64,000 nucleotides of DNA from assembly GCA_024138025.1 (NCBI GenBank), contig JAMXBD010000583.1:248001-312000 (forward strand), in the 5' to 3' direction. Below the pieces are notes generated by a model. The model saw nothing but the letters and a program-made list of their open reading frames with translations. It was not told the DNA's origin and made no database searches. Within the stretch, counting starts at the first letter, position 1; each line of letters begins with the position of its first letter. This DNA comes from Combretum micranthum (Eukaryota > Streptophyta > Magnoliopsida > Myrtales > Combretaceae). Of the stretch, positions 13,501 through 24,098 are shown piece after piece. Position numbers and translations under genes: made by a program.

Positions 13501-16500
13501 AAACGATGAGCTTCAATTTGAGCTCGAGCTTGACTCATTTATGAAACAAACTTGACTTGAACCAAGCTTTTTGTCAAGCCTAATGAGTTTTTATCAAGTT
13601 TAAAATTTAAGTTCGAGCTCAACTTATTTAGATAGCCTATTTTTAAAACCTATAATATAATATATATATATATATATAAGTGTTGCTATAATATATAATA
13701 TTAAATAGAAATTAGTTTTTATTATGTAACTATAGATAATATATCATACATAAAAAAAAAAAAATTACAAATCTGCTAATGAGCTTATTAATGAGCCTAT
13801 TAACAAGTCTAGTTGCAAGCTTGTTCTTGAACTTATTCAGGAACCAGCTCGTAAGTCTAAATCAAAGCTCAAGTTTGGCTCATTTAGATAAACAAGCTTT
13901 ACTTTGGGCACGGACTGGCTCATTTACTAATTGAGTTCGAGTCGAGCTGAGCTGAGCTTGAAGTGAGCCAAACTCGAATAGTTCATGAGTGGCTTGACTC
14001 ATTTTCAGTCCTAATCATGCACCTACAACACTTCCAATCAAGGTTGAATCCAAGGAATTGTTTTGGCTCTTTCCATTTTTATATATTTTTCATTGAAAAT
14101 TTCCTAGAAATTTTAATCCAAATAAAGAATTGGTTTTCATGGAAATTCAGTGTGGTCGCATGGATGAGGATATATTAGTCCTATGGCTGTAATATGGTCG
14201 TCAAATGGGGATTTGACCCAATCAAGTGGTTTGAGCTGCATGATTTGAAATTTGTGCTCTAGTTGGTTTGGCTTGGATCTAAGTTGTGATGGTAAGTTTA
14301 GGTGTTTAAGTTAATTAGTTGAGCTAGGAGATTAGAGTTTAATGGATAAACTATGGTATAATACAAAGGAATAGCTCTTCTTTTAGCTTTGGTCACAATT
14401 CCTTACTTGGTAATAATCAAAAGTTTATAAAATAGCTATTTAGTAAACTGAATACAATAATAGCTTGTAAGGAATGAATGTTTATTCCATTCCGTCTCTA
14501 TAATATTAGGAAAAACATCCAGGGAAAAAGGTTAGAGCAAATTGATTCCATTGTCTCATTAGCTTTCGCCGATTTTACTCGAAGGCCTCTAGTAATGAGA
14601 AAAATAAGCAGCAAAGCAAATAATATTATAGCATGAGAAGATAAGCCATAAGTAAGATACCTGAATAATGCAACCACCAAGCCCAATTCCTTCAAAAAAC
14701 AGATGGAAGACCAATGCAGCCGTTAAGGGCTTAATTGTTTTCGGACTTTTAGAGACACCTAGTGCTATGCCTATTATTATAGAGTGAACCACGATCCCCA
14801 ACTCCAGTACCTAAGCATTAACGCATGAAAAGAGGAAAGTTCAACAAATTTGCACTTTCAGGGGTAAAAAAATTATACTTCGAAACTCAAAAAGTCAAAC
14901 CTATAAGTGTAGATAGGTCCTTGACGAATGAAATAAATTGTAGTCCATTAATAGTATTATTAAAAAGGAAAATGTCAAAAATTGACATTTCAATTTTTTT
15001 TGTGCAAATTTAATTTGGTACCTCATCTTCAAACTAATTAGTTTAATATTTAATCAAACCTTTGTTCACATTTTTTACCACCCTAATAATACTGTTTACT
15101 CTATTTTTTAATGTGGAAGAAATAATTCATCAATGCTAGACAATGTTGAAGAGATAGTAAAAATTCAATAATATGTTTCATCTTTTAGGTTAATAAACAT
15201 ATTAAATAATATTAAAAAGGTAGTAAAAATAATCATAAAAAATTATTAGGTATTAAGTTAACCATTTTAAACTTTAGATATCAAATTAAATTTATGTACA
15301 AAATTAAGATACCAAATTTGGTATTGACCCTATTAAAAGTATTAGTTTGATGCTGCAATATTAAGATCTCAAATGGTAGAATCACATAAATTATGTGGTA
15401 CTTGTGCAAATATACATCCCCTAAATTGTTGGTAAGTATAAATAGACCTTTTGAAATTGCAAAGCGTAACTTCAATTTTCTATAATTTTTTTTTTTTTTT
15501 TTTGCTGAATTTATCACTAACATTGCATATAATAAGAAACTGTGCAATCAAATAAATTAAACGTGAATTGTAATGATATTAGATCATCTTTAAACCTAAA
15601 GGTCCCGTTTAAATTCCTTAGACATCACATGAGTATCTTAAGAACTCTTATTTTTTACAACTTTCATCTTTATACTTAGAGATTTTAAAAAGTAGTTTTT
15701 AATATTTATTTATATTATTTAAGGACCCACATTATAAAATTTATACACAAACAAACATTAATAGTAAAAATAAAATTTAAAAAAAAATCATGTTTTTGGG
15801 GTCCTCGTCAATGAATCCCAAGTTTTTGAAAGATGAGGCCTTGACGTTGAAGAACCCATACCTCGTTCCTTCGGCAAGAAAAGGTGCGCTAAGTGCCATG
15901 CGTTATACATGGTCTTAGTGTGCCTTGAAAGATAATGCGTGCAAGTTGCTATGTTATCAATTCATTCGGTAGCTAATAGGATCCAAGGACCTAGGAAAAA
16001 GCGAGCTAAATAAACAAATACATAATAAAATCAACGGAAAGGGGAAAAAATCTCTAAGAGTAGGATTCTGAGTGAAATATGTTTCATGTAAAACATTGAC
16101 CTTTTTTACCTATCGAACCTAGAATAGTAACTTCTTGATTATGAATATTTCCTTATATCAGATACTTATACGTTCGCCTAATTTAACTCAACATATGTTT
16201 TCAACGAAAAATACTTCTTGTTCCATAAATGCTATATTCATCCTATCTTAACTAATAAATACTTAACATATATTAAATAAATTTAAAAAAATAAAAATAA
16301 TCCTAAAATAAAACAAACAGTTGTTATCACTCTATGTAGATATGTCACGTTATTATTACTTGAGAGGATTATGGCAAACTGGTCAGCAAAACTTTTTCCC
16401 ATTTTCAACGTGGCGCATCAATTATAATAAGTAAGTCTTCCTCGAACAGGAGAATCCAATAATTACCTGTGTGATGACTCGTTGACGAAGGAGATCAGAT

Positions 16501-17063
16501 GATGCATCGCCAACATTTTTATCGTCATCGTTACTATTGTTAATGTTCTCTTCGTCCCCTCCATTATTTTCATGTGGTCGCGTTTGAACCTTATGAGACC
16601 TGGTATAGTAAGATGTTGCAAGTGTGTCAACTAACAGTGTCCCAATGGCTGAAACCATGATGATAAACCCAGTGAAGGGAAACTTTCCCCAAGGGTTTTC
16701 ATTCAGGCAGGGTGAGGTCAAGCCCTCATGTGCCTCCGGGAGTATGTGAACCAGGGCAGTTGCCAAAATAACACCAGCAGCAAATGCCTTGACGGTGAAG
16801 AAAAGGCTATTCTCCGGCTTCAATGCCGAGAAAATCTTTCCAAGCATCGGGATACATACCCCGGTTGCACTCGCAATAAGGATGACTACTATTGCTACAA
16901 CTTTGTACTTGACAGCCTCGGATTTGTCATGTGCTTCTTGATCATGGTCATCGTGACGACCCTTTAAACATGTGCCCTCCTCAGCTCCATGTCCAATAAC
17001 TAGAGGAACAATGAGAATGAATACACACGAAACAAGAGCTTGTGATTTTGATTTCATCCACAT
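4198..17063 (-). CDS. ZIP family metal (Zn/Fe) transporter, 3 exons
   Basis: CDS is join(16467-17063, 14661-14810, 4198-4503) on the minus strand, giving 350 residues plus TAA. Known family role: ZIP proteins bring divalent metals (Zn, Fe, Mn) into the cytosol across the plasma or vesicle membrane. Seen: an N-terminal hydrophobic signal (about 8-24), then likely membrane segments near 52-75, 88-107, 129-150, 199-219, 226-247, 255-275, 283-306 and 328-350. TM4 carries [12 protein letters not shown] (His208) and TM5 carries FHLFFEG (His235, Glu239). The C-terminal block has [10 protein letters not shown] and the protein ends in ALWA, as plant ZIPs do. Length fits the family. All three exons join in phase 0 at CAG|GT donors and AG acceptors with no stop or frameshift, so the gene may be functional. 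Odd points: Leu236 where relatives have Gln, and a His-poor loop. It resembles the ZIP1/3/5/8-type zinc transporters, but the exact orthologue cannot be assigned here. Confidence 0.93.
5257..5588. mobile_element. MITE with ~60-bp terminal inverted repeats (Mutator-like)
   Basis: The left end GAAAATTACAAAAATACC and onward through CTTTAAGAGTAGTGCAGATT is mirrored by the right end (reverse complement GTAAATTGCAAAAACACC ... CTTTAAGAGCAGTGCAGATT). It is about 332 bp with long inverted arms and a non-coding middle. The GTAAATTGCAAAAA terminus is typical of Mutator-like MITEs. No convincing 9-bp target duplication was seen. Confidence 0.65.
6558..7276. repeat. 360-bp tandem duplication in ZIP intron 2, possibly SINE-derived
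   Basis: Copies 6558-6917 and 6918-7276 are direct neighbours and differ at only about a dozen places plus one single-base indel. Each contains TGGCTTAGTGG (fits the Pol III A box TRGYNNARNNG) and, about 50 bases later, AGTTCYGAATGC, a rough B box. A tRNA-derived SINE head is therefore possible but unproven. Open frames here (6492-6833 plus, 6917-7126 minus) are by-products of the repeat. Confidence 0.7.
10560..13330. repeat. Decayed transposon-like repeats in ZIP intron 2
   Basis: Several GC-richer patches with self-complementary GGGTCA/TGACCC motifs occur (10850-10945, 13150-13330). There is also a possible element from 11665 (TAGGGGCGAGTCGG) to 12590 (reverse complement TAGGGGCGGACGCAG), with a further nested inverted patch near 11930-12060. 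No target duplications were found, so element boundaries are uncertain. Confidence 0.35.
11353..11595. mobile_element. MITE-like inverted repeat with AATTGATCAATTTA motifs
   Basis: The left end GGGTTAATGTCACGAATGG opposes a right end whose reverse complement is GAATAATGACAC. Inside, TAAAATTGATCAATTTA occurs twice on the left, and inverted counterparts ATTAAATTGATCAATTT occur twice on the right. The ends resemble MULE-derived MITEs. Non-coding. Confidence 0.5.
13375..14013. mobile_element. Non-autonomous hAT element (MITE), 639 bp
   Basis: Terminal inverted repeats are TAGGGCTACAAACGA on the left and TAGGACTGAAAATGA (reverse complement) on the right. It is flanked by 8-bp direct repeats GTCATGCA / ATCATGCA (7 of 8), as hAT insertions are. 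The interior is non-coding and full of GAGCTCGAGCT-type repeats. It is related to the element at 18383-18682. Confidence 0.85.
14661..14810 (-). CDS. ZIP transporter exon 2 (residues 200-249; TM4-TM5 metal site)
   Basis: 150 bp, preceded by TTAG and followed by CAG|GTATCT. It encodes [14 protein letters not shown], which fits directly onto exon 1's VITQ, and then [19 protein letters not shown]. This is the most conserved part of the family and carries the metal-binding His residues. Residue 236 is Leu (codon CTG) where plant ZIPs nearly always have Gln after His; CAG would differ by one base. Confidence 0.93.
14811..16466 (-). other. ZIP intron 1, with a dispersed-repeat copy
   Basis: 1656 bp, GT..AG. 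About 15590-15960 holds a dispersed repeat that is also seen flanking copia element A (30720-30858 and 37796-37990). The AT-rich block around 14860-15490 has MITE-like opposing ends (AAAGTCAAACCTATAAGTG near the left, its rough complement near 15440-15480), but no clear target duplication. No coding potential was recognised. Confidence 0.75.
15590..15960. repeat. Dispersed repeat copy: the unoccupied form of copia A's target
   Basis: Shares an ordered series of blocks with both flanks of copia A. TCTTAAGAACTCTTATTTTT resembles the left flank (CCTTAAGAAATCTCTTATTT). TTTTTAATATTTATTTATAT spans the insertion point. GGTCCTCGTC ... CCTTCGGCA ... ATGGTCTTAGTG resembles the right flank (GGACCCC ... 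CCTTCGGCA ... GTGGTCTAATG). Class unknown, probably a MITE or other short dispersed element. Confidence 0.6.
16467..17063 (-). CDS. ZIP transporter exon 1 (residues 1-199)
   Basis: Starts at the ATG on 17061-17063 and ends at CAG|GTAATT. It encodes the signal peptide, a short His/Asp stretch at residues 36-46 ([11 protein letters not shown]), TM1-TM3 and the whole variable loop. Conserved family blocks include [20 protein letters not shown] (about 92-111), LTSPCL and KFPFTGFI. A second in-frame ATG follows two codons later; the first was chosen because it is the outermost ATG, and the signal peptide is complete from either. The loop between TM3 and TM4 (about 151-195) has only His157 and His164. 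Confidence 0.93.
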
Positions 17064-17178
17064 ACTTTATTTTCTTTTCTTGGTAATAATGCGCGACGAG
17101 TATGAGTATAAATATTATGGCAAAACTACCATGATATGAAAGGAATATTATATATCTTGTTGTCGTGGGCCTGTGGCA

Positions 17179-17186
17179 TTTTTATA
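17179..17186 (-). promoter_or_regulatory. Candidate TATA box of the ZIP gene
   Basis: Minus strand reads GCTATAAAAATGCC about 116 bases upstream of the ATG, a plausible distance for a plant core promoter with a short 5' UTR. No RTGTCGACAY-type zinc-deficiency element (the bZIP19/23 site) was seen by eye in the ~1 kb upstream. Confidence 0.5.
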
Positions 17187-17712
17187 GCTTGTTAATGAAG
17201 ATTCCTTATTTGTTTTGCTTTATCCGTGATAGTTTCCATCTATGCCGTCTGTTAGTGACAAAATATACAAGCTAACCTCCATAGATTAATGACAATGCCA
17301 TACTAAAAAAATGAAGAAATTATTGTAAATAGTTACATCTCGATACCAATAATTAATTCTTTACATAGAATCATTGATGAATACAACCACTCATTTTTGC
17401 ATTTTTATCTGTACATATTGATGATACGGTTAAGAACTTAGGATTCCTTATGTAATATATTGCCGAAGATTTATGTATTTAAGTGATGCAAGCATGTGCA
17501 AGAGACAAATGTTCGGTACACCTATTATCATTATTATCTTTTTCGGTGTGTTTTACAGGAACTTCTATAGTAGTCTATTAAAATAAATGAGATAATAAGT
17601 ATTATAATGATGAGCTCCCGAGTGGATATGTATCTAATCTACTAAATAATTGATAGGATCAATCTCACTAAAAAACACGACCAGAGCATAAACTTTTCTA
17701 TATATTATATTT
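17187..17712. other. ZIP upstream intergenic DNA
   Basis: AT-rich DNA between the putative ZIP TATA box and the first upstream MITE. No gene or defined regulatory site recognised. Confidence 0.5.
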
Positions 17713-18173
17713 GGGTAATTGTCACATTTAGTATGTGAAACTTATCCATTCTTTTTAATTAACCACATAAAATTTAAAAGTAGTAATTTCATACTTAAAC
17801 TTCGAAAACTTCTTTGGTCTCATCAACTAAATAATCTGACTATTAAAATAAATATAGTAATTCATATATTAAGTATTTTAGTGGTGCGATCAAAATTTGG
17901 TATGATTATGAGCCATTAAATAACTAACGAGACCATTCCCTTTCAAAACATGATGATATCATAGAATTTTCCCTATATTTTGTCCATTTTTACAATTAAC
18001 TATCTTAATTTTTTCCAAACTTTGCAATTTCTTACCTCAACTTTACACGTTTTTGTAGATAACTACAAAAATTGATACTTTCATCTTTGAAAGTAGTAAA
18101 TTGATAATTTTATATTTCAAGCAGTAAGTTGTACAAATAGATAAAATTCAAGTGTTAGATGTGACATTTATCC
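17713..18173. mobile_element. Mutator-like MITE upstream of ZIP
   Basis: The left end GGGTAATTGTCACATTTA and the right end (reverse complement GGATAAATGTCACATCTA) form imperfect inverted repeats around a non-coding, AT-rich 461-bp body. A 9-bp target duplication is weak (TATTATATT / TTTATATAT). Confidence 0.6.
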
Positions 18174-18382
18174 TTTATATATCAATATCGGTTTCAATCG
18201 GGTATTTGGAAAAAAAATGATAATGAAAGATGATAATATAATTACTTAAGAAAATTCTACGGCGAAATTGATCTCTAAGCCAATATAAACAACAACAATT
18301 GCATCATTACACTACTTAATATATTAACTACTAAATTTATTTTAATAGGTAGATAATTAACTAAATGGCCCCACTGACTGAA

Positions 18383-18682
18383 TAGGGCTACAAATGAGCT
18401 GAGCTCAAGCTTTGATTTAAGCTTACGAGTTGGCTCATGAGCAAGCTTATTAGTGGGCTTGCAAACAAACCCATTAACTAGTTTCTATTTAATAAATCTG
18501 TATATATATTTAATGGCTCTTATATGTTATTTTTAGGTTCCATAAAAATGGAAATGGAGTTATCTAAACAGGTCGAGTTTGATGTCAAATTTCAAGCTCA
18601 ATAAAAGCTCGACTTGGGTTTAGTTATATTTGTAAACAAGCCGAGCTGAAGCTTTCAAAAATTGGGTTCATTTGCAATCCTA
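18383..18682. mobile_element. Non-autonomous hAT element (MITE), 300 bp
   Basis: Terminal inverted repeats are TAGGGCTACAAATGAGC and TAGGATTGCAAATGAACC (reverse complement of the right end). The 8-bp flanking repeats are TGACTGAA / TTACTGAA (7 of 8). The interior carries GAGCTCAAGC-type motifs like the 13375-14013 element, so both belong to one family. Confidence 0.85.
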
Positions 18683-18690
18683 TTACTGAA

Positions 18691-19654
18691 CCATATATTT
18701 TTCTAATTACTTATTTATGTCACTCATTAAACAAAATCCCTAAAAGTTACACTTGTTACCCAATACTTTTATTTTAGTGTTTCATAAGTTCTAATTAATT
18801 TTTTTTCCTTTGGTATTTTCTATTTATTTTAATTAGACTAGTTGTTCTCGCAAAATGTAAGCGATAACAATAATCAAATATAGCATTTGATTATAAGAAC
18901 TAAACAAGATAAGAGATACTAGATGGCACAAAACAAGGAATATTAGATAGCACAACTCAATCGTACCATGCTTGGTGTGCACGATATTGGAGAAGGATTT
19001 TTATACTATCCATTGTTTGGAATATACATACATAATACAAAAATGTTATGAAAGACTTGAAATGTCCATTGAATGCGAGTTCTCCATTTAAAAAATGATT
19101 TATCCCATCCTCCTCATGACAATATTTTTCTTCAAATTTTTCTAGTACTTTAAGGTCAATTATCCAATACTAAAGCTCATGGTAACAATTAAACAAGGGA
19201 TTAAGATTTTTGTCCGGTCAAATACCACAAATTTATGCAGGCCAAATGGCTCGAAATTTTCATATGTTAACTTTCATTCTTTGCATATTTTTTAAAGAAT
19301 AACTATGATAAAAATAGAAAAAAAAATCAATTATGTGTCTTTCATGTTTAAAAATGAATCGACTTAGAATATAATTCAACTAGATTTGTAATATCATATT
19401 TTAAATACTAAAAGAAGAATTATAAAATAAAAAAATTTGTTAGCAATCAACCACCAATTCATTTTTATTAGAAAAATATTTAAAAAAAAAGAAGAAGAAG
19501 TAGTAACAAAGCTCACTTGCATTTTTTTTCCATTGCTAAAAAATTTAAGTTAATACATGAACTTTAAAATTACTAATTTACTGCTTGATTGAAATTTTTG
19601 TGACTCTTCGTACCATTCCTACAAACAAACATCATTTAGTACATTAGTTGATGT
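18691..19654. other. AT-rich intergenic DNA
   Basis: No gene, RNA or clear element recognised. The join with the retrotransposon at about 19655 is abrupt. Confidence 0.5.
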
Positions 19655-22370
19655 GATCCTAAAATTATTTTCTAAACACTTTCAAAATTAGATATATCGA
19701 TCTAAAAGTTTTAAACATAATACGCTTATCCTAAAATATCTTAATTACCTTTATCCTTCAATTTTTCTCTTTTTCCTTTCTGCCTTTCCTTTTTTTTTTC
19801 CCTTGTTTCTTATGTTTCCTTTTTCTTTTCGACTTCTTCTCTCTTCTCTCTTCTTCTTCTTCTTCCGTTCTCTCCAAATTCAACCACAAATCTCAAGTTC
19901 AACAAGATCATAGAGGAGATTGAAGATACCAATCAAGATGGAAATAAGAAATTGAGCTAAGAGAAACTACATCATCTCAAAGAAGTAGTAGAAGTGAAGA
20001 TTTAATAAATAGAACATGGTTAAAACAAGTAGTTCTTTTCCTTGTTATGATTGTTGTTTGTACATGTATAAAATGTCTTAAAACTAGATATAAGTAGGAA
20101 ATTAGTTAAAATTTGTAAGATGTGAGCATTTATGTTAAAACCTAAAAATGTAAATGCATGCATAGATTATGTGTTCAATGAAATGAATTGTAGAAATATG
20201 TATGGAAGTATTTATAAGTTAAGATTGTGTATGGGTATCTTAATAATATGATATTTTTTATGATGTAAGTTGAAATCAAGTAGTAAATAAGTGGAAAATT
20301 AGATAAAACATAAAAGGAAAACGTAATAGGGATTCCTCTGTTCATTACGGCCATATCATGGCCGGTAATCTCCTTTAAGCAAAGCATTTTAAAGTTGACG
20401 GCCTGATCACGGCCGTTACAAGAGGCGTGATCCTCTCGGATTGCATTTTCCCTTGATCACAGGCGTGACAAGAACCATAACAATCATCACGACCCTCATA
20501 ACGAGCCTAATGAGGCAAGTGATGAGATCACAACCCCCATCATAGGCATGATGAGGCGAGCGATGACGATCACGACCACCACCACATGTGTGATTTATCC
20601 CCTAGAGTTGTTTGTTAAGGAAAAAAAAAGAAGAAAATAAAAAGAAAAGAGAAAGAAAGAAAAATAAAATGAAATAGATAAATAATAGTTAAGGTGATGT
20701 CTTAGAGTTAAATGATATAATTAAACATGAGTTTAGTCAATTTATAGATTTAATAAAAAATTGGATTAAATATAGAAGTTTGATATAAAATGAACTTAGT
20801 TATTAATCATATGTTCAACATGGCTTAATGAGCTAAAATGAATTAGATTGATTAAGTTTAATCTCCTTAGCTTGGTAATTGGATTAAGTAATTAATTCTA
20901 ATCAATTTGGCTAAGTTAAGTTAAGATAGGCTTAATAACTAATAATTGGTTTTGGTTAATGAGTTAGGATGAACCTTAGTTTAACATGGGGAATATATTG
21001 CTTCAAATGTGTGTTTACTTTGTAAATAAGTATTTTTTAACATATATGCTTTGATGCTGCTTTTGTAATAAATGACTATAATCAAAGTGAAAAGAAATAT
21101 TTTGACAGACAAAGGAGAACTATCCACATCTTAATGGGGCGATATTCGCAGCTATGGTAAAATTCTTAATTAGTTTCTTTTGAAATAGGTTCTAAAATAA
21201 GTTTAATGTGAGTGGATAATTAATATAATTTCTTATATGAGTTATTTCTTGCACAAATATGGATACCTGACAATATCTTCTAAGATGGATTTCGAAATAC
21301 CCTCTGTCCCTATTTGGATTTCAAATATGGAAGGTACGTAGTAAGTTGCATGTTGTATGCTAGGATAGAAATCTTAAATGAATTAAAACTTAAAGACGAC
21401 TTAACAATTAATGAGTGATGCTTGTGCTTGTGTCGTTGAATCTAGTTTAGGAAGCGACAACCTTATCCTATGAGGACACAGTAGTTTAGGCTCTTAGGCC
21501 ACCCCTATCATAATGCAATTACTTTCATAAGTCGCTCGACAAGTAATTAATGGGGCAAACGGTATCAGCATAACATTTACTTGACCTTGAGGTAAAGTAA
21601 TATGTTTTAGTTCATGTTTATGGGACCAGTTGAACCAAATGAAGTTATAGACTGAGATTGTGTAAAGATAAGTAACGGCTTGAACCTTAAGTGAGGCTAT
21701 TTTTTGTAACGTTATATAGGAGATATAAGTATTTGGGCTGCCTATATCAATTTTTGAGCATCTATTGTTACTCTAGACCCCGGTTCCCTTGATTGTTTCG
21801 GAGTGTGAGTTTTCCAGTGTTAATTTGTTTACTTTAATTTAAAGATAATAAATCGTTATTGCTACATTACATTTAGCTAAGCTTATGTATCTTTTCATGT
21901 GTGATTGTGTTACTGGTGGATTAAGCTTCAACTCGTTCTTCTTTTGTATGATATATGTGATTCGGGTTATAAGCAATACCGAGATATGAAAGGAAGGGTG
22001 AAATGAGTTAGGGCCAATGGATTATTTGTTATTTTTTTTATTTTGTTTCAAAGACAGGATTTAATCTGTTAAAATATGTATATTCTTTAAAAGCTTTGTT
22101 GAGAAGCTCATACGTTTTGTAATATCTTTTAAAGCTTTGTTTTTGGGAAATCTACCCGTGCGAATAGCAGATAGAAATGTTTTATTAAGATTATTTTATT
22201 TACTGCTGCTAAAACGAGTTACATTTGAAAATTTAATTAAACTGTTTCAGAATTTAAAATTGGCTAGCAATGTTCAACATAAACAAATTCTTTTAAAGGA
22301 AGCTTGAACATATAATACATGAAGTATTATACATGGTGGTAATTGCCTTAATTAAATTTAGGGTATTACA
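19655..22370 (+). repeat. 5' LTR of the LARD (5'-truncated)
   Basis: Parallel to 25815-28476 from TATCGATCTAAAAGTTTTAA to TTAAATTTAGGGTATTACA. Its sequence before 19655 is unrelated to the first ~360 bp of the right LTR. It retains ~100 bp (about 20870-20980) missing from the right LTR. It contains a CT-rich tract (19755-19875), a GC-richer block (20335-20600) and an AG-rich tract (20617-20690). Confidence 0.85.
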
Positions 22371-23238
22371 GAATGGTATTAAAGCAATATTTATCTTGAA
22401 CATTGCTCTTGCATAATGAATTAGGTTGCATTTTAGAATTAGTGAGTTGAGTGTAGGAAAAGCTTGTGCATACTACTTATGTTTGTTTGTTATGTTTTGT
22501 GGATTGTTACACCCTAGTCTAGAATTTAAAACCATTTACTCTGTCACGTTGAATTAATCAACTTAGCTTAAATTTATTTTTTTTCGTTGATTAATTCGAA
22601 ATGGAACTCACCAGAATATAGTATGATTTGTTTTGCATGTTTTCTTGAATGTTTGTGTGATTTTTTGCATGTTAAATACTTTAAGTAATATTATGTTAAT
22701 TAATGCATGTATATATATATACACTTTTTAAAATTATTTTGTTTTGAGATGTATTTGTGAATATATGTCTTGCTATGTATTTGTTTATGATAAGTGTTAT
22801 AAATATTGTATGATTGAATGATTTTGTGTGATATATATATGTATATATGTAAGAAATGTTTTGTTTGTGATATGTTGTGGGTATTGTATGTTGTTGTTTA
22901 TTGGTAAAAATTAATTAAGGTAGTTATCTGATTTGAATGATATATGCAAATATGTTTATGTATTTTATGTGTCTTGCTCATAATATGTTCGTAAGCATAT
23001 GTTTTGATATTTGTTTGCAAATGGGTTTAATTCAACTTTGGCTTAAAGTTACTTTTTGTTTATATCTAAAAAGAAATTAACCGGAATAATGCATGCTATG
23101 TTGTATAACATGTATACATATATGTGTTTTGTTATATGTTTTGCTTATAATTTGCTTATGAATGTTGCATGTATATGTTATATTATGTAATGGTATAATT
23201 TTTGCATGCTATATGTTTATGTTATATTTTATTTAGTG

Positions 23239-23263
23239 ATATATATATATATATATATATATA
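23239..23263. repeat. (AT)n microsatellite
   Basis: About 12 uninterrupted AT units in the LARD interior. Confidence 0.95.
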
Positions 23264-23614
23264 ATTTCTTGTGAAATACTTTGTTATGATATGCTTGCAA
23301 ATGTAGTATGTTGTATGTCTTATATAATATTGTGTTATATATCATGCGTGTGCTTTACATGCAATTAATATTTATATTTCACTATGTGATATGTGAGTGT
23401 TAGTTTTGTATGTGATAAGTGTGTGAATATCTTGCTATGTATATTACCTATGATATAATTGTAAAAGTTGTGTGATTATGCAGTTTTGTGCATTATATAT
23501 GTCATGCTATGTATTATAATATATGACTTGTTATGTACGTTATGTTGTATGATTGTATAATTTTTATATATTGTAGACTTTATGTAATATTTTATCATGT
23601 GATGCATGGTTATT

Positions 23615-23662
23615 TGTGTGTGTGTGGTGTGTGTTGTGTGTGTGTGTGTGTGTGTGTTGTGT
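23615..23662. repeat. (TG)n microsatellite
   Basis: A nearly pure TG run with two interruptions, in the C-poor half of the LARD interior. Confidence 0.95.
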
Positions 23663-24073
23663 AATATATTAGTATAACTTGCTACGTATTTTATTTATGA
23701 TATGTTGTGGGTGTGGTATGTTGTTATGATTTTTGTGTGTGATATATGTTCTATTATGTATATCATTTTTTATATGTTTTTGAGTGTATATCTTAATGTT
23801 TGCATGCAAACGAACTTAATTCAACTTTGATTAATTGTAAATAGAGCAAATGATTTAGCTAAACATTAAGATTTGCCCCATAAATCCTTTGAGATTTGAA
23901 TGTAGATTCTGAGTGATTGTATGATATACTTTGGTATGCTTATTTTGCCTAAAATCTGATAGATTATAATAGGGGCTTTATCTCTAAGTTATAATTGTTA
24001 ATATATTAACATAACAAAGAGAATCAAATGAAAAGAAAACTCAAAATTTCAAATTTATTTTGACATCTCAAAG

Positions 24074-24098
24074 TATATATATATATATATATATATAT
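24074..24098. repeat. (TA)n microsatellite
   Basis: About 12 TA units, close to the point where base skew changes sign in the LARD interior. Confidence 0.95.

Larger units (their letters stand above)
4504..14660 (-). other. ZIP intron 2, 10.2 kb, transposon-filled
   Basis: The donor is CAG|GTATCT after exon 2 and the acceptor is ACATAG before exon 3. The intron contains a Mutator-like MITE (5257-5588), a 360-bp tandem duplication (6558-7276), a MITE (11353-11595), transposon-like repeats around 10560-13330 and a hAT element (13375-14013). Stretches 4560-5250, 5600-6490, 7300-10500 and 14020-14650 are AT-rich with no gene recognised. An open frame at 9249-9545 matches no family I know. Confidence 0.8.

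Noticed and set aside
16728..16967. Plus-strand 79-codon open frame
   Set aside because: Antisense to ZIP exon 1; no similarity of its own.
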